DNA of 64,000 bases from Pseudomonas sp. NFR16 (GCF_900108875.1 NZ_FNYJ01000001.1:1035258-1099257), one strand, 5' to 3'. Numbered from the stretch's first letter, positions 9,641 to 19,710 are shown. The notes: generated by a model from the sequence alone, not told the origin. Made by a program: numbers and translations.

Positions 9641-10027
9641 ATGTCTGCCCACCGTATCAAGCAAGCCCTGTCCTGCCTGTCCTTGCTGGCATGCCTGACG
9701 TCCACTTCCGTCTTCGCCCACGCCCACCTCGAAAGTCAGTTGCCCGCCGCTGACAGCGAGGTCACCGCGCCCAAGGAGCTGCGCCTGACCTTCTCCGAGG
9801 GCGTGGAGGAAAAATTCACCAAGGTCGCCATCAGCCTCGACGGGCCGGGCGACAGCACCGAAATCATCCAGACGCAAAGCGTCGCGACCGACCCTGCCGA
9901 CAACAAGGTGCTGATCGTGACGCCGGCGATGCCGCTGGCTCCCGGCAAATACAAGGTCGAGTGGCACGCCGCGTCAGTGGACACGCACAAGAGCGAAGGG
10001 GTTTATCGCTTCAAGGTCATCCCGTAA
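9641..10027 (+). CDS. copC: CopC-like periplasmic copper-binding protein
   Basis: 128 residues from the ATG of MSAHRIKQ. A signal peptide ends in TSVFA, leaving mature HAHLESQLPAAD, whose N-terminal histidine is the classical CopC Cu(II) ligand. A second ligand region, VDTHKSEG, lies near the C-terminus. The Met-rich Cu(I) loop of plasmid CopC is absent, as in chromosomal YobA/CopC forms. It sits 4 bases before copD and is surely co-transcribed with it. Role: binds copper in the periplasm for delivery to or through CopD. Confidence 0.93.
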   Translation: MSAHRIKQALSCLSLLACLTSTSVFAHAHLESQLPAADSEVTAPKELRLTFSEGVEEKFTKVAISLDGPGDSTEIIQTQSVATDPADNKVLIVTPAMPLAPGKYKVEWHAASVDTHKSEGVYRFKVIP

Positions 10028-10031
10028 CGCC

Positions 10032-10904
10032 ATGCACGATGCATTGATCGCCTGCCGATTCCTGCATTTCGGCGCCGTTGTGTTGCTGTTCGGCATCGTT
10101 TTTTTTCGAAGCGTGCTGTTCGCAACGCCATTGCGCGCATTCGAAGCAGGCCCGGCACGGCGCACGGTCGACACCGCACTGACGTGGCTTGCGGCGCTGG
10201 CGCTGATCAGTGCCGTGGCCTGGTTGATGATCACCGCAGCCAGTCTTGCCGACGGCTGGGGCGAAGCGATCGACCCACAGACGCTGGCACTGGTGCTGGG
10301 CAATACGTTCTTCGGCCACGTCTGGATCGTTCATCTGGCCCTCGGCGCGCTGGCGTTCGGCATCTCGTTGCGCGCCAGGACGCTGCCACCCATGCTGCCC
10401 GCGCTGATCAATGCCCTGCTCCTGTTGACCCTGGCGCCTGTCGGCCATGGCGCCATGTTCGACGGCGTGCGTGGCCTACTGCTGATTGTCAACCAGATGC
10501 TGCACCTGATCGGCGTCGCTACCTGGCTCGGCGGCCTGGCGATGCTTGCCCTGCTGCTGAGCGCACGCTGCGAGGTGGACATGTCGGCGATCCTTCGCCG
10601 CTTCAGTGGCATCGGCTACGTGCTGGTGGCGCTGATTATCGTCACCGGGCTGATCAACGTGCGGGCGTTGAGCGGTGCGCTCTGGCCGGAACCTGCCTTT
10701 TCCGGATTCGGTCTGGTGCTGGCGGTGAAAACCGCACTGGTGCTGTGCATGCTGGCGCTGGCCGGTCTGAACCGCCAGTTGTCCCGCGCCGCCGAGCTGC
10801 GCCTGCCGCGGTTGCGCGCCAGTGTGGTCCTCGAATGCCTGTTTGGCGCGGCAGCGTTGGGCGCGGTTTCATTGCTGGGCACGCTGCCTCCGATGCTGGC
10901 GTGA
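10032..10904 (+). CDS. copD: CopD-family copper-transport membrane protein
   Basis: 290 residues with about eight hydrophobic helices spread over the whole length. The CopD-domain histidine in MLHLIGVATWLGGLAML is present. The protein pairs with the preceding copC in the standard copCD order and is thought to move copper across the inner membrane. Confidence 0.92.
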   Translation: MHDALIACRFLHFGAVVLLFGIVFFRSVLFATPLRAFEAGPARRTVDTALTWLAALALISAVAWLMITAASLADGWGEAIDPQTLALVLGNTFFGHVWIVHLALGALAFGISLRARTLPPMLPALINALLLLTLAPVGHGAMFDGVRGLLLIVNQMLHLIGVATWLGGLAMLALLLSARCEVDMSAILRRFSGIGYVLVALIIVTGLINVRALSGALWPEPAFSGFGLVLAVKTALVLCMLALAGLNRQLSRAAELRLPRLRASVVLECLFGAAALGAVSLLGTLPPMLA

Positions 10905-10989
10905 GTTTGAGCGCAAGACTCGGAGTTTCAGCCCGCCGCACTGGCCCTAATCTGTGCCACGACAACGCTTCTGCAGAGGAAGGTCGCCC

Positions 10990-12096
10990 ATGAGCCGCAA
11001 CAATCCCCCCGCCGTGCCCGGCGCCGAGCTCGACCCACGCTGGGCCGCCGTGCTGTCCCGAGACCCGTCCGCTGACAGTCGGTTCGTCTACGCGGTGCGC
11101 ACCACCGGCGTCTATTGCCGGCCGAGCAGTGTTTCGCGTCTGCCCCGCCCGGAGAACGTGGTCTTCTTCGACACCCCGGCCCAGGCCGAAGCGGCAGGCT
11201 ATCGCCCCAGCAAGCGCGCAACGCCAGACCGAACTGACCTTGCCGAGCAGCACATCGCGATTGTCTCCCGCGCCTGCCGTCAGATTGCCGAAGCCGAGCA
11301 AGCGCCCACGCTCAAGGAGCTCGCTGAGCCTGCGGGCATGAGCCCCTGGCACTTTCACCGCGTCTTTAAATCAGTCACCGGCCTCACACCCAAGGCCTAC
11401 GCCAGCGCGCATCGGGCCGACAAGGTCCGGACGAAACTGGCCCGGACCGGCACCATCACCGATGCCATGTATGACGCCGGTTTCAACTCCAACAGCCGTT
11501 TTTACGAGTCCAGCACCCGGTTGCTGGGCATGAAACCCAGCGATTATCGCAAGGGCGGCACCAACGCCGATATCCGCTTTGCCGTGGGAGAATGTTTTTT
11601 GGGCGCCATTCTCGTTGCGCAAAGCCAGCGCGGCGTGTGCGCCATACTGTTGGGTGAAGATCCGGGCCAGCTGGTCAACGACCTGCAAGACCAGTTCCAC
11701 AACGCCAGGCTGATTGGCGCCGATGCCGATTTCGAGCAACTGATCGCGCACGTGGTGGGGTTCGTCGAAGCCCCCGGACTGGGTTTGAATCTGCCGCTGG
11801 ACCTGCAAGGCACGGCGTTCCAGCGAAGGGTGTGGCAGGCGCTGTCGCAGATCCCGCCAGGCGCCACGGCCAGCTATGCACAGATTGCCGAACGCATCGG
11901 TGCACCCGGATCGTTCCGCGCCGTCGCTCAGGCCTGTGGCGCGAACCGACTGGCGGTGGCGATCCCTTGCCATCGCGTGGTCCGCAGCGACGGTGAGCTG
12001 TCGGGCTATCGCTGGGGCGTGGAGCGCAAGCGCAAACTGCTGGATCGCGAGGCAGAAGCAAACGTTGGTAACAGCTTGGTTTTTGAGAAACGATAA
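10990..12096 (+). CDS. ada: Ada-type regulator/O6-methylguanine-DNA methyltransferase with degenerate zinc site
   Basis: 368 residues in the usual three-part Ada layout: N-terminal Ada zinc domain (about 15-80), AraC-type HTH (about 95-185) and C-terminal methyltransferase domain with active-site Cys327 in AIPCHRVV. The start at 10990 has AGAGGA upstream and fits family N-termini. In the N-terminal domain only Cys43 (VYCRPS) remains. The positions of the other three zinc ligands read Ser47, Ser74 (YRPSKRA) and Ala77, with exact conservation of the 4-27-3 spacing of E. coli Cys38/42/69/72. Base repair should work, but methylphosphotriester sensing through zinc probably does not. Confidence 0.92.
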   Translation: MSRNNPPAVPGAELDPRWAAVLSRDPSADSRFVYAVRTTGVYCRPSSVSRLPRPENVVFFDTPAQAEAAGYRPSKRATPDRTDLAEQHIAIVSRACRQIAEAEQAPTLKELAEPAGMSPWHFHRVFKSVTGLTPKAYASAHRADKVRTKLARTGTITDAMYDAGFNSNSRFYESSTRLLGMKPSDYRKGGTNADIRFAVGECFLGAILVAQSQRGVCAILLGEDPGQLVNDLQDQFHNARLIGADADFEQLIAHVVGFVEAPGLGLNLPLDLQGTAFQRRVWQALSQIPPGATASYAQIAERIGAPGSFRAVAQACGANRLAVAIPCHRVVRSDGELSGYRWGVERKRKLLDREAEANVGNSLVFEKR

Positions 12097-12142
12097 GGGC
12101 GGCGTAAGGTCCTGATTCCAGGTCAAAACAAGGAGCAAGGAC

Positions 12143-12592
12143 GTGCCCGCCACTCTTGAGAAAACCCTCAGCGACAGTGCACCGTCATTCTGGCTGATAG
12201 CCGACCAACTCAACGCACGCAACGAGACGCAACGTCTGGATTACATTCGCTCGGGGTTTCCGCCCGGCTGGGTCAAGGCGCTGCGCAACGCTTTCCGTTT
12301 GAGCAATGCCCAGCTCGAAGCCTTGCTCGCCACGTCCGTCTCCACCCTTGAACGACGCCTGCGCCAGCAGCGTCCGCTGGATGTGGTCGGCTCCGAACGC
12401 CTGGATCGCGTCGCGGCCCTTGCAACCCATGCCGCCGAACTGTTCGAAGACCAGAACGCCGCGCGGCGCTGGATGATGACCGCCAATCACGCGCTTAACC
12501 AGCAGACGCCGATTACCCTGTGCGAAACCGAAATCGGCGCGCGCCAGGTGCGTCGTGTACTTAGCGCGATGCATCACGGTGGAATGGTCTGA
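12143..12592 (+). CDS. Xre/MbcA/ParS-type antitoxin (DUF2384)
   Basis: 149 residues, GTG start preceded by AAGGAG at a good distance. Residues about 40-90 form a helix-turn-helix-like N-terminal region (LRNAFRLSNAQLEALLATSVSTLERRL). The C-terminal third is the DUF2384 toxin-binding domain (ANHALNQQTPITLCETEIGARQVRRVL). The stop overlaps the ATG of the next gene (TGATG), so the pair is translationally coupled, as usual for Xre/RES modules. It should neutralise the toxin and repress the operon. Confidence 0.93.
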   Translation: MPATLEKTLSDSAPSFWLIADQLNARNETQRLDYIRSGFPPGWVKALRNAFRLSNAQLEALLATSVSTLERRLRQQRPLDVVGSERLDRVAALATHAAELFEDQNAARRWMMTANHALNQQTPITLCETEIGARQVRRVLSAMHHGGMV

Positions 12593-13035
12593 TGCTGGCC
12601 TGGAGAATCTGCAAACAGAGCGCCATCGATGACCTGTCCGGCCAGGGCGCGGCGGCGTTCGGCGGTCGCTGGAATCATCCCGATCACGCGGCCCTCTATC
12701 TGAGCCTGAGCGCAGCCGGCTGTGCACTGGACAGGTTGATTCTCGGCGCTGGCACGCCTTGTCCCGGGACCTGTCTTGTGCAACTGCAACTGCCGGACGA
12801 CCCGCAGCTTTACCGGACGCCGACGCTGGATGAACTGCCTCCCGGTTGGGATGCCCTGCCCGCAGACAGGGCGAGCATGGATTGGGGCAGCGACTGGCTG
12901 GGGCGCAACGACCAGCTGGGGCTGATCGTGCCGTCGGCGACGATCACTCACACGCGCAATCTGTTGCTCAACCCCAGGCATGCCGCCGTCGCCCAGATCC
13001 GGGTGATGGCGATCAGCACCTTTAACTGCGCCTGA
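12592..13035 (+). CDS. RES-domain toxin
   Basis: 147 residues. The RES fold signature GGRWN (residues 24-28), Tyr36 and the C-terminal VPSATITHTRNLLLNPRH are present. RES toxins degrade or ADP-ribosylate using NAD+. The conserved Arg-Tyr-Glu triad is spaced 10 and 11 residues apart; here Arg26, Tyr36 and Asp47 (CALDRLI) keep the spacing, but the acidic residue is aspartate rather than glutamate. Activity may be altered. The stop codon abuts, tail to tail, that of acuI. Confidence 0.92.
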   Translation: MLAWRICKQSAIDDLSGQGAAAFGGRWNHPDHAALYLSLSAAGCALDRLILGAGTPCPGTCLVQLQLPDDPQLYRTPTLDELPPGWDALPADRASMDWGSDWLGRNDQLGLIVPSATITHTRNLLLNPRHAAVAQIRVMAISTFNCA

Positions 13036-14019
13036 TCAGCGCTGGACGTCCACCACCACTCGACCGCGCGCCTGCCCTTGCATCAGTTGCTGCGCGGTTT
13101 GCACCACCTCGCTCAGACCGATTTCCTGACTGATCAACGGCAACACCGAGAGATCCAGATCCCTGCCCAGACGCGCCCACGCGTCGAGACGGTCCTGCCG
13201 CGGACGCGTCACGCTGTCGATCCCGGCCAGGGTCACGCCGCGCAGAATGAAAGGCGCCACCGACGCCGGAAAATCCATCCCTTGCGCAAGCCCGCACGCG
13301 GCAACCGTCCCTCGGTAACGCATGCTCGCGCAGACATTGGCCAGGGTGTGGCTGCCCACGGAATCGATCGCCCCGGCCCAACGCTCTTTCACTAAAGGCC
13401 GGCCGGGTTCGGACAACGTCGCCCGGTCGATGATCTGCGCAGCGCCCAACTGTTTCAGGTAGTCGCTTTGATCCGCGCGCCCGGTCGACGCCACGACGCG
13501 ATAGCCCAGTCGAGACAGAAGCGCGATGGCAAAGCTGCCGACACCGCCGTTGGCTCCGGTCACGAGGATTTCGCCCTTGTCCGGCGTGACGTCATTTTTT
13601 TCCAACGCCATGATGGCCAGCATCGCGGTATAGCCCGCGGTGCCGATGGCCATCGACTGGGCGGCGGTGAACGCTTCAGGCAGCGGGATCAGCCACTTGC
13701 CTTCCAGCCGCGCCATCTGCGCCAGCCCGCCCCAATGACCTTCCCCGACACCCCAGCCATTGAGCAGCACCGCATCGCCCGGTTTGAACTCGGGGTTACT
13801 GCTTTGCTCGACCGTACCGGCAAGGTCGATCCCTGGCACCATCGGGAAGGCGCGCACGATCGGCCCCTTTCCGGTGATCGCAAGGCCATCCTTGTAATTC
13901 AGCGTGCTGTAGGCGACCCGTACCGTGACATCGCCGTCGGGTAGCCGCGATTCGTCGAGGGACGCCAATTCCGCTCGATAACCGTTGTCGTCCTTGTTGA
14001 TCAATATGCCTTTGAACAT
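13036..14019 (-). CDS. acuI: AcuI/YhdH-type NADPH-dependent acryloyl-CoA reductase (quinone oxidoreductase family)
   Basis: 327 residues, zinc-free medium-chain dehydrogenase of the YhdH/AcuI group. Features include TLNYKDGLAITGKGPIVR, VPGIDLAGTV, NGWGVGEGHWGG and the NADPH-binding VTGANGGVGSFAIALLSRLG. AcuI reduces toxic acryloyl-CoA to propionyl-CoA. It lies 48 bases downstream of a TetR gene on the same strand, and a TetR-type operator sits in that gap, so local repression is likely. Confidence 0.9.
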   Translation of the reverse strand: MFKGILINKDDNGYRAELASLDESRLPDGDVTVRVAYSTLNYKDGLAITGKGPIVRAFPMVPGIDLAGTVEQSSNPEFKPGDAVLLNGWGVGEGHWGGLAQMARLEGKWLIPLPEAFTAAQSMAIGTAGYTAMLAIMALEKNDVTPDKGEILVTGANGGVGSFAIALLSRLGYRVVASTGRADQSDYLKQLGAAQIIDRATLSEPGRPLVKERWAGAIDSVGSHTLANVCASMRYRGTVAACGLAQGMDFPASVAPFILRGVTLAGIDSVTRPRQDRLDAWARLGRDLDLSVLPLISQEIGLSEVVQTAQQLMQGQARGRVVVDVQR

Positions 14020-14034
14020 GCCTTGCCTCCTATT

Positions 14035-14049
14035 TAGACCAATCGTCTA
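14035..14049. promoter_or_regulatory. TetR-type operator copy 1, ahead of acuI
   Basis: TAGACCAATCGTCTA: half-sites TAGAC and GTCTA in inverted orientation around a 5-base centre. It lies 16 bases upstream of the acuI start. A near-identical copy lies upstream of tetR (14719-14733), which is strong evidence that both bind the same regulator. Confidence 0.8.
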
Positions 14050-14067
14050 TAAATGCACCTGAAGAAA

Positions 14068-14706
14068 TCAGCGCGGCAGGCCGCGCAGAAATCCGCTGAT
14101 GAAGGTGTTAAGGGGTTTATCGCTTTTTACCAGCCGGGCCCGCAAGACCGCGCCTTCCCAGCCAATCCAGAAATACGCCGCGAGTTCAGCGCAGTCGGCA
14201 TGCTGCGGCAGCTCTCCGGCCTGCTTGGCCGCTTCGAAACACACTTCCAGGCGGCCTTGCCAGTCCATGAAGATGTTCTCCAGGACCTCCCGAAAACCTT
14301 CCGGCAGAATGCTGACCTCCTGGCCCATGTTGCCCACCAGGCAGCCACACCGGTAGTCGTAACTGGCCATGCTGGTCTTGGAAAACTGGACGAAACCGGC
14401 CAGCCGCTCCATGGGCGACAACGATTCGTCGAGCAGCCAGCGATCCAGGCGCTTGGCGAAGAACGCCGCGTAGCGCTCCAGTACCGCAAAGCCAAACGCC
14501 TCTTTACTGGCGAAATAGTGATAAAACGAGCCTTTCGGCACGCCGACGCGCTTGAGGACGCCGTCGATGCCGGTGGCCGTGAAGCTTTGTTCGGTCAAGA
14601 CCTCGACGCCGCAGCGGATCAGTGCGTCCCGGGTGTCGAAGTCGTCGGCCCGCGCGACCTTGGGGGGTCGACCGGGACGTCGTGGTTTTGCGAGGATGTC
14701 ATTCAT
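14068..14706 (-). CDS. TetR family transcriptional regulator
   Basis: 212 residues. N-terminal TetR HTH (DDFDTRDALIRCGVEVLTEQ then FTATGIDGVLKRVGVPKGSFYHYFASKEAFG) and a helical ligand domain of the C-terminal type seen in AcuR/NemR-like regulators (CLVGNMGQEVSILPEGFREVLENIF; WEGAVLRARLVKSDKPL). The paired operators on both sides of the gene indicate autoregulation plus control of acuI. The ligand may be acrylate or another electrophile, by analogy only. Confidence 0.92.
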   Translation of the reverse strand: MNDILAKPRRPGRPPKVARADDFDTRDALIRCGVEVLTEQSFTATGIDGVLKRVGVPKGSFYHYFASKEAFGFAVLERYAAFFAKRLDRWLLDESLSPMERLAGFVQFSKTSMASYDYRCGCLVGNMGQEVSILPEGFREVLENIFMDWQGRLEVCFEAAKQAGELPQHADCAELAAYFWIGWEGAVLRARLVKSDKPLNTFISGFLRGLPR

Positions 14707-14718
14707 GGGATTGCATAT

Positions 14719-14733
14719 TAGACCGACCGTCTA
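14719..14733. promoter_or_regulatory. TetR-type operator copy 2, in the tetR/nitronate monooxygenase gap
   Basis: TAGACCGACCGTCTA, with the same TAGAC/GTCTA half-sites as the copy at 14035-14049. It lies 12 bases upstream of the tetR start and 52 bases upstream of the divergent oxidase gene, so it could control both. Confidence 0.82.
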
Positions 14734-14785
14734 TTAAATCAACCCGCACTGAGTATTTTGTTCTTACTGCACTGGAGACCTGCCG

Positions 14786-15868
14786 ATGATTGCCTGGCCC
14801 GACACGCGACTGCTCAAGCTGTTTGGTATCGAACTGCCCATCCTGCAAGCGCCCATGGCCGGCGCGTCCGGTTCGGCCCTGGCCATCGCTGTCGGCAATG
14901 CGGGCGGCCTGCCATCGCTGCCCTGTGCCATGCTCAGCCCGACGCAGATCCGTGAGGAAGTCGCGCTGATCCGTGCCGACACGCGCGCGCCGCTGAACCT
15001 CAATTTCTTCTGCCATCAGAACCCGGACGCCAATCCCCAGGGCGATGACGCCTGGAAAGCGCTGCTCAAACCTTACTACGATGAGCTGGGCGCGGACTAC
15101 GAAGCCCCCACACCGACCTCAAGCCGCGCGCCTTTCGACGATGCCGCCTGTTCGCTGGTTGAAGAGCTCAGGCCCGAGGTCGTCAGTTTTCACTTCGGCC
15201 TGCCTGACGCCAGCCTGTTGCAGCGTGTGAAAGCGACGGGCGCCAAGGTAATCTCGTCAGCGACTACCGTGGCTGAAGCGCTCTGGCTGGAACAACACGG
15301 CTGCGACGCCATCATTGCCATGGGGCTGGAAGCCGGTGGCCATCGCGGCATGTTCCTCAGCGATCAGCTTTACACGCAGGTCGGCACCCTGGCCTTGGTG
15401 CCTCAAGTCGTGGATGCGGTGAGTGTTCCGGTGATTGCAGCGGGCGGTATTGCGGACAGCCGCGGCATCGCGGCGTCCTTCATGCTCGGCGCCAGCGCGG
15501 TTCAATTGGGCACCGTGTACCTGTTCACGCCGCAAGCCAAGATCACGCGCCTGCATCAGGCTGCGCTGGGCCGCGCGACTGACTGCGACACCGCCGTGAC
15601 CAATATTTTCACCGGCCGGCCCGCGCGCGGCATCGTTAACCGAATCATGCGCGAGATCGGACCGATCAGTGCAGCGGCACCGGCATTCCCGACTGCAGGC
15701 GGCGCGCTGATACCGCTGCGCAACCAGGCCGAGCCGCAGGGCGACGACGGCTTCATGAACCTCTGGGCAGGTCAGGCCGTGGGGATCAAGCATCAATTGC
15801 CGGCCGAAGACCTGACCCGGCAGCTGGCCATTCAAGCGCTGGAAAGGCTGGCGGGCGTGAAAAACTGA
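14786..15868 (+). CDS. Nitronate monooxygenase / 2-nitropropane dioxygenase-like flavoprotein
   Basis: 360 residues, FMN TIM-barrel of the NMO family: LPILQAPMAGASGSALAIAVGNAGGL at the N-terminus (read as two adjacent motifs), GLEAGGHRGMF with the catalytic histidine, and the phosphate-binding VPVIAAGGIADSRGIAASF. These enzymes detoxify nitronates such as propionate 3-nitronate with oxygen. It is divergent from the TetR gene across a shared operator, so it may belong to the same stress regulon. Confidence 0.9.
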   Translation: MIAWPDTRLLKLFGIELPILQAPMAGASGSALAIAVGNAGGLPSLPCAMLSPTQIREEVALIRADTRAPLNLNFFCHQNPDANPQGDDAWKALLKPYYDELGADYEAPTPTSSRAPFDDAACSLVEELRPEVVSFHFGLPDASLLQRVKATGAKVISSATTVAEALWLEQHGCDAIIAMGLEAGGHRGMFLSDQLYTQVGTLALVPQVVDAVSVPVIAAGGIADSRGIAASFMLGASAVQLGTVYLFTPQAKITRLHQAALGRATDCDTAVTNIFTGRPARGIVNRIMREIGPISAAAPAFPTAGGALIPLRNQAEPQGDDGFMNLWAGQAVGIKHQLPAEDLTRQLAIQALERLAGVKN

Positions 15869-15883
15869 GCGTGCACTGGCTGA

Positions 15884-16759
<876 letters not shown>

Positions 16760-17440
16760 ATGCCATTGGACAGTGCTGACCTAGCGGCCATCGGCCTGAC
16801 GCTGAAACTGGCGTCGCTGACAACCGTGATTCTGCTGATCGTCGGGACGCCCATCGCGCTCTGGCTGGCGCGAACCCGCTCGTGGCTCAAAGGCCCGGTG
16901 GGCGCAGTGGTCGCCCTGCCTCTGGTGCTGCCGCCTACGGTGATCGGTTTTTATCTGCTGCTGTTGCTCGGGCCAAACGGCGCACTGGGGCAGTTCACGC
17001 AGAGCATCGGGCTGGGCACGCTGACCTTCACTTTTACCGGGCTGGTCATTGGTTCCGTGCTGTACTCGATGCCCTTCGTGGTGCAACCGCTGCAGAACGC
17101 CTTTGTTGCGATTGGCTCGCGACCGCTTGAAGTCGCGGCCACCCTGCGCGCCAACCCCTGGGACACGTTCTTTTCGGTGGTGCTGCCACTGGCGCGTCCC
17201 GGCTTCATCACCGGCGCGATTCTGGGGTTCGCCCACACCGTCGGCGAATTTGGCGTCGTGCTGATGATCGGCGGCAACATTCCCCAGAAAACCCGCGTGG
17301 TCTCGACCCAGATCTACAACCACGTCGAGTCCCTGGAATATGCTCAAGCGCACTGGCTGGCCGGGTCCATGCTGGTGTTTTCCTTCCTGGTTCTGTTGGC
17401 GCTCTACTCCAGCGGCAAAACCAGATCTGCCTGGAGCTGA
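16760..17440 (+). CDS. modB: Molybdate ABC transporter permease
   Basis: 226 residues with five to six membrane helices. The binding-protein-dependent permease loop is [22 protein letters not shown], with the EAA-type motif. The start codon directly follows the modA stop (TAAATG). It forms the membrane channel of ModABC. Confidence 0.95.
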   Translation: MPLDSADLAAIGLTLKLASLTTVILLIVGTPIALWLARTRSWLKGPVGAVVALPLVLPPTVIGFYLLLLLGPNGALGQFTQSIGLGTLTFTFTGLVIGSVLYSMPFVVQPLQNAFVAIGSRPLEVAATLRANPWDTFFSVVLPLARPGFITGAILGFAHTVGEFGVVLMIGGNIPQKTRVVSTQIYNHVESLEYAQAHWLAGSMLVFSFLVLLALYSSGKTRSAWS

Positions 17441-17443
17441 ACC

Positions 17444-18532
17444 ATGACGGCCTCGATCGAAGTCCGCCTGAACGTGGACTTCCCCAATTTCAACGTCAAT
17501 GTCGATCTGGCCTTGCCCGGACGCGGCGTGACCGCGCTGTACGGCCATTCGGGATCCGGCAAGACGACCTGCCTGCGCTGTATCGCCGGGCTGGAGAGGT
17601 CTGCCAGCGCCTTCATCCGCATCAACGGCCAGACCTGGCAGGACACTGCCGAGGGCGTCTTCGTGCCTGTGCACCAGCGGGCGCTGGGGTATGTGTTTCA
17701 AGAAGCCAGCCTGTTCGCACACCTTAACGTGCGGGCCAATCTGGCGTTTGGCCTCAAGCGCATCAAGGCCGGCGAACGCAGGGTGCAACTTGCGCAGGCT
17801 GCGGCACTGCTGGGCATCGATCATCTGCTCGACCGGCGGCCCGACACCTTGTCAGGCGGCGAACGGCAGCGGGTCGGCATTGCCCGTGCGCTGCTGACCA
17901 GCCCGCGTCTGCTGCTGCTCGATGAGCCCTTGGCGGCGCTCGATGCGCAGCGTAAAAGCGAGATCCTTCCCTATCTGGAAAGGCTTCACGACGAGCTCGA
18001 TATCCCCATGATTTACGTCAGCCACTCTCAGGACGAAGTCGCAAGGCTGGCCGATCATCTGGTCCTGCTCAGCAACGGCAGGGCTCTCGCCAGCGGGCCG
18101 ATCGGTGAAACCCTCGCCCGGCTGGACTTGCCGCTGGCGATGGGTGATGACGCCGGCGTGGTGATTCAGGGCTCGGTCGTGGCCTATGACGTCCGCTATC
18201 ACCTGGTGACCGTGCGCCTGCCCGACAGCGCGCTGAACATTCGCGTCGCCCACTCCGCGCTGGAAGCGGGCAAGCCCCTGCGCTTCAAGGTGCAGGCACG
18301 GGACGTCAGCCTGAGCGTGCAACCGGATGCGCAAAGCAGCATCCTCAATCGCCTGCCGGTGACGGTGATCAGCGAAGTGGCGGCCGATAACGCCGCCCAC
18401 GTGCTGGTACGACTCGACGCAGGCGGCACGGCGCTGCTGGCGCGCATCACCCGTTATTCCCGCGATCAGCTGAGCCTGGAGCCCGGTCAGCAACTCTGGG
18501 CACAGATCAAATCGGTCGCGCTGCTGGCCTAG
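17444..18532 (+). CDS. modC: Molybdate ABC transporter ATP-binding protein
   Basis: 362 residues. Walker [10 protein letters not shown] (about 31-39), signature [15 protein letters not shown], Walker [13 protein letters not shown], and a C-terminal molybdopterin-binding-like (TOBE/Mop) domain from about residue 290 that senses oxyanion. It starts 3 bases after modB. Confidence 0.95.
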   Translation: MTASIEVRLNVDFPNFNVNVDLALPGRGVTALYGHSGSGKTTCLRCIAGLERSASAFIRINGQTWQDTAEGVFVPVHQRALGYVFQEASLFAHLNVRANLAFGLKRIKAGERRVQLAQAAALLGIDHLLDRRPDTLSGGERQRVGIARALLTSPRLLLLDEPLAALDAQRKSEILPYLERLHDELDIPMIYVSHSQDEVARLADHLVLLSNGRALASGPIGETLARLDLPLAMGDDAGVVIQGSVVAYDVRYHLVTVRLPDSALNIRVAHSALEAGKPLRFKVQARDVSLSVQPDAQSSILNRLPVTVISEVAADNAAHVLVRLDAGGTALLARITRYSRDQLSLEPGQQLWAQIKSVALLA

Positions 18533-18651
18533 CCTCCGATGCGCCCCGGCTCGCGGCGTTGGCGGCCAGTGGCGCACGGCGATGGAAATTTGTCGGCACG
18601 ACTGAGCGAGGCAAAGGTCAATGCAAAGACCCGTTCTCAGGATTGACCGCC

Positions 18652-19710
18652 ATGCAGGAACCCGCCCTTCTCGAAGCTTTGCCCAAGGATCTGCACTACG
18701 TCGACGACAGTCAGCCGGGCTTCACGCGCAAGATTCTGCGCGGCAAATTCGCCTATTTCGACACCGAAGGCAAACGTATTCGGGACGAAGCCGAAATCAA
18801 GCGCATCAACGCGCTGGTGATTCCGCCGGCCTACACCGATGTGTGGATTTGCGCCGATCCGTGCGGGCACCTGCAAGCCACCGGGCGCGACGCCCGGGGC
18901 CGCAAGCAATATCGGTATCATCCGCGCTGGCGCGAGATCCGCGACGAAAATAAGTACTCCCGCATGATCGCCTTCGGCAAGGCACTGCCCAAGGTGCGCA
19001 AGCAACTGGAGGCGCAGCTGGCCCAGCCGGGCATGGGCCGTGAAAAGGTCATGGCCGCCGTCGTGTCGTTGCTGGACCAGACGCTGATCCGCATCGGCAA
19101 CAGCCAGTATGCCCGCGACAACCGCTCCTATGGCCTGACCACGCTGCGCAACAAACATGTCGACGTGCATGGCAGCAAGATCCTCTTCCAGTTTCGCGGC
19201 AAAAGCGGCGTCGAACATCAGATCAGCGTGACCGATCGCCGCCTGGCCAACATCATCAAGCGGTGCATGGAGTTGCCGGGGCAGAACCTGTTTCAGTACT
19301 TGGACGATGACGGACAGCGCCACACTGTCAGTTCCTCGGACATCAACCAGTATCTGCACAAGCTCACTGGCGCCGATTTCACCGCCAAGGACTATCGCAC
19401 CTGGGCAGGCAGTGCGATGGCACTGGCCACCTTGCGCAAGCTGGAGTGGGAACCGGAGGCCGACGCCAAGAAGCATATCGTGGCGATGGTCAAGGAGGTG
19501 GCCCGATTGCTGGGCAATACTCCGGCGGTCTGTCGTAAATGCTACATCCATCCGGCGGTTCTGGAAGCGTTCGTGATTGGCGAACTGTCCAAACTGCCCC
19601 GCTTGCGCCAGCGCAAAGGGCTGCGCCTGGAGGAAGCGGCGCTCGCCGGTTTCCTTCAGGGCCTGCAAGCCGCCGAAGCGCTGAGTGAATCCACAGGAGA
19701 AAAACCATGA
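18652..19710 (+). CDS. Type IB DNA topoisomerase (poxvirus-like)
   Basis: 352 residues from the ATG of MQEPALLEAL; a longer frame upstream is unsupported. Relaxes supercoils by a 3'-phosphotyrosyl nick. Visible features are the N-terminal LHYVDDSQPGFTRKILRGKF, the catalytic region IRIGNSQYARDNRSYGLTTL, the RTWAGSAMA segment with a catalytic arginine, and nucleophile Tyr298 in CRKCYIHPAV. Bacterial members are close to this size. It overlaps by 4 bases a 57-residue gene, followed by a UvrA2-type ATPase, suggesting a small DNA-maintenance unit. Confidence 0.93.
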   Translation: MQEPALLEALPKDLHYVDDSQPGFTRKILRGKFAYFDTEGKRIRDEAEIKRINALVIPPAYTDVWICADPCGHLQATGRDARGRKQYRYHPRWREIRDENKYSRMIAFGKALPKVRKQLEAQLAQPGMGREKVMAAVVSLLDQTLIRIGNSQYARDNRSYGLTTLRNKHVDVHGSKILFQFRGKSGVEHQISVTDRRLANIIKRCMELPGQNLFQYLDDDGQRHTVSSSDINQYLHKLTGADFTAKDYRTWAGSAMALATLRKLEWEPEADAKKHIVAMVKEVARLLGNTPAVCRKCYIHPAVLEAFVIGELSKLPRLRQRKGLRLEEAALAGFLQGLQAAEALSESTGEKP

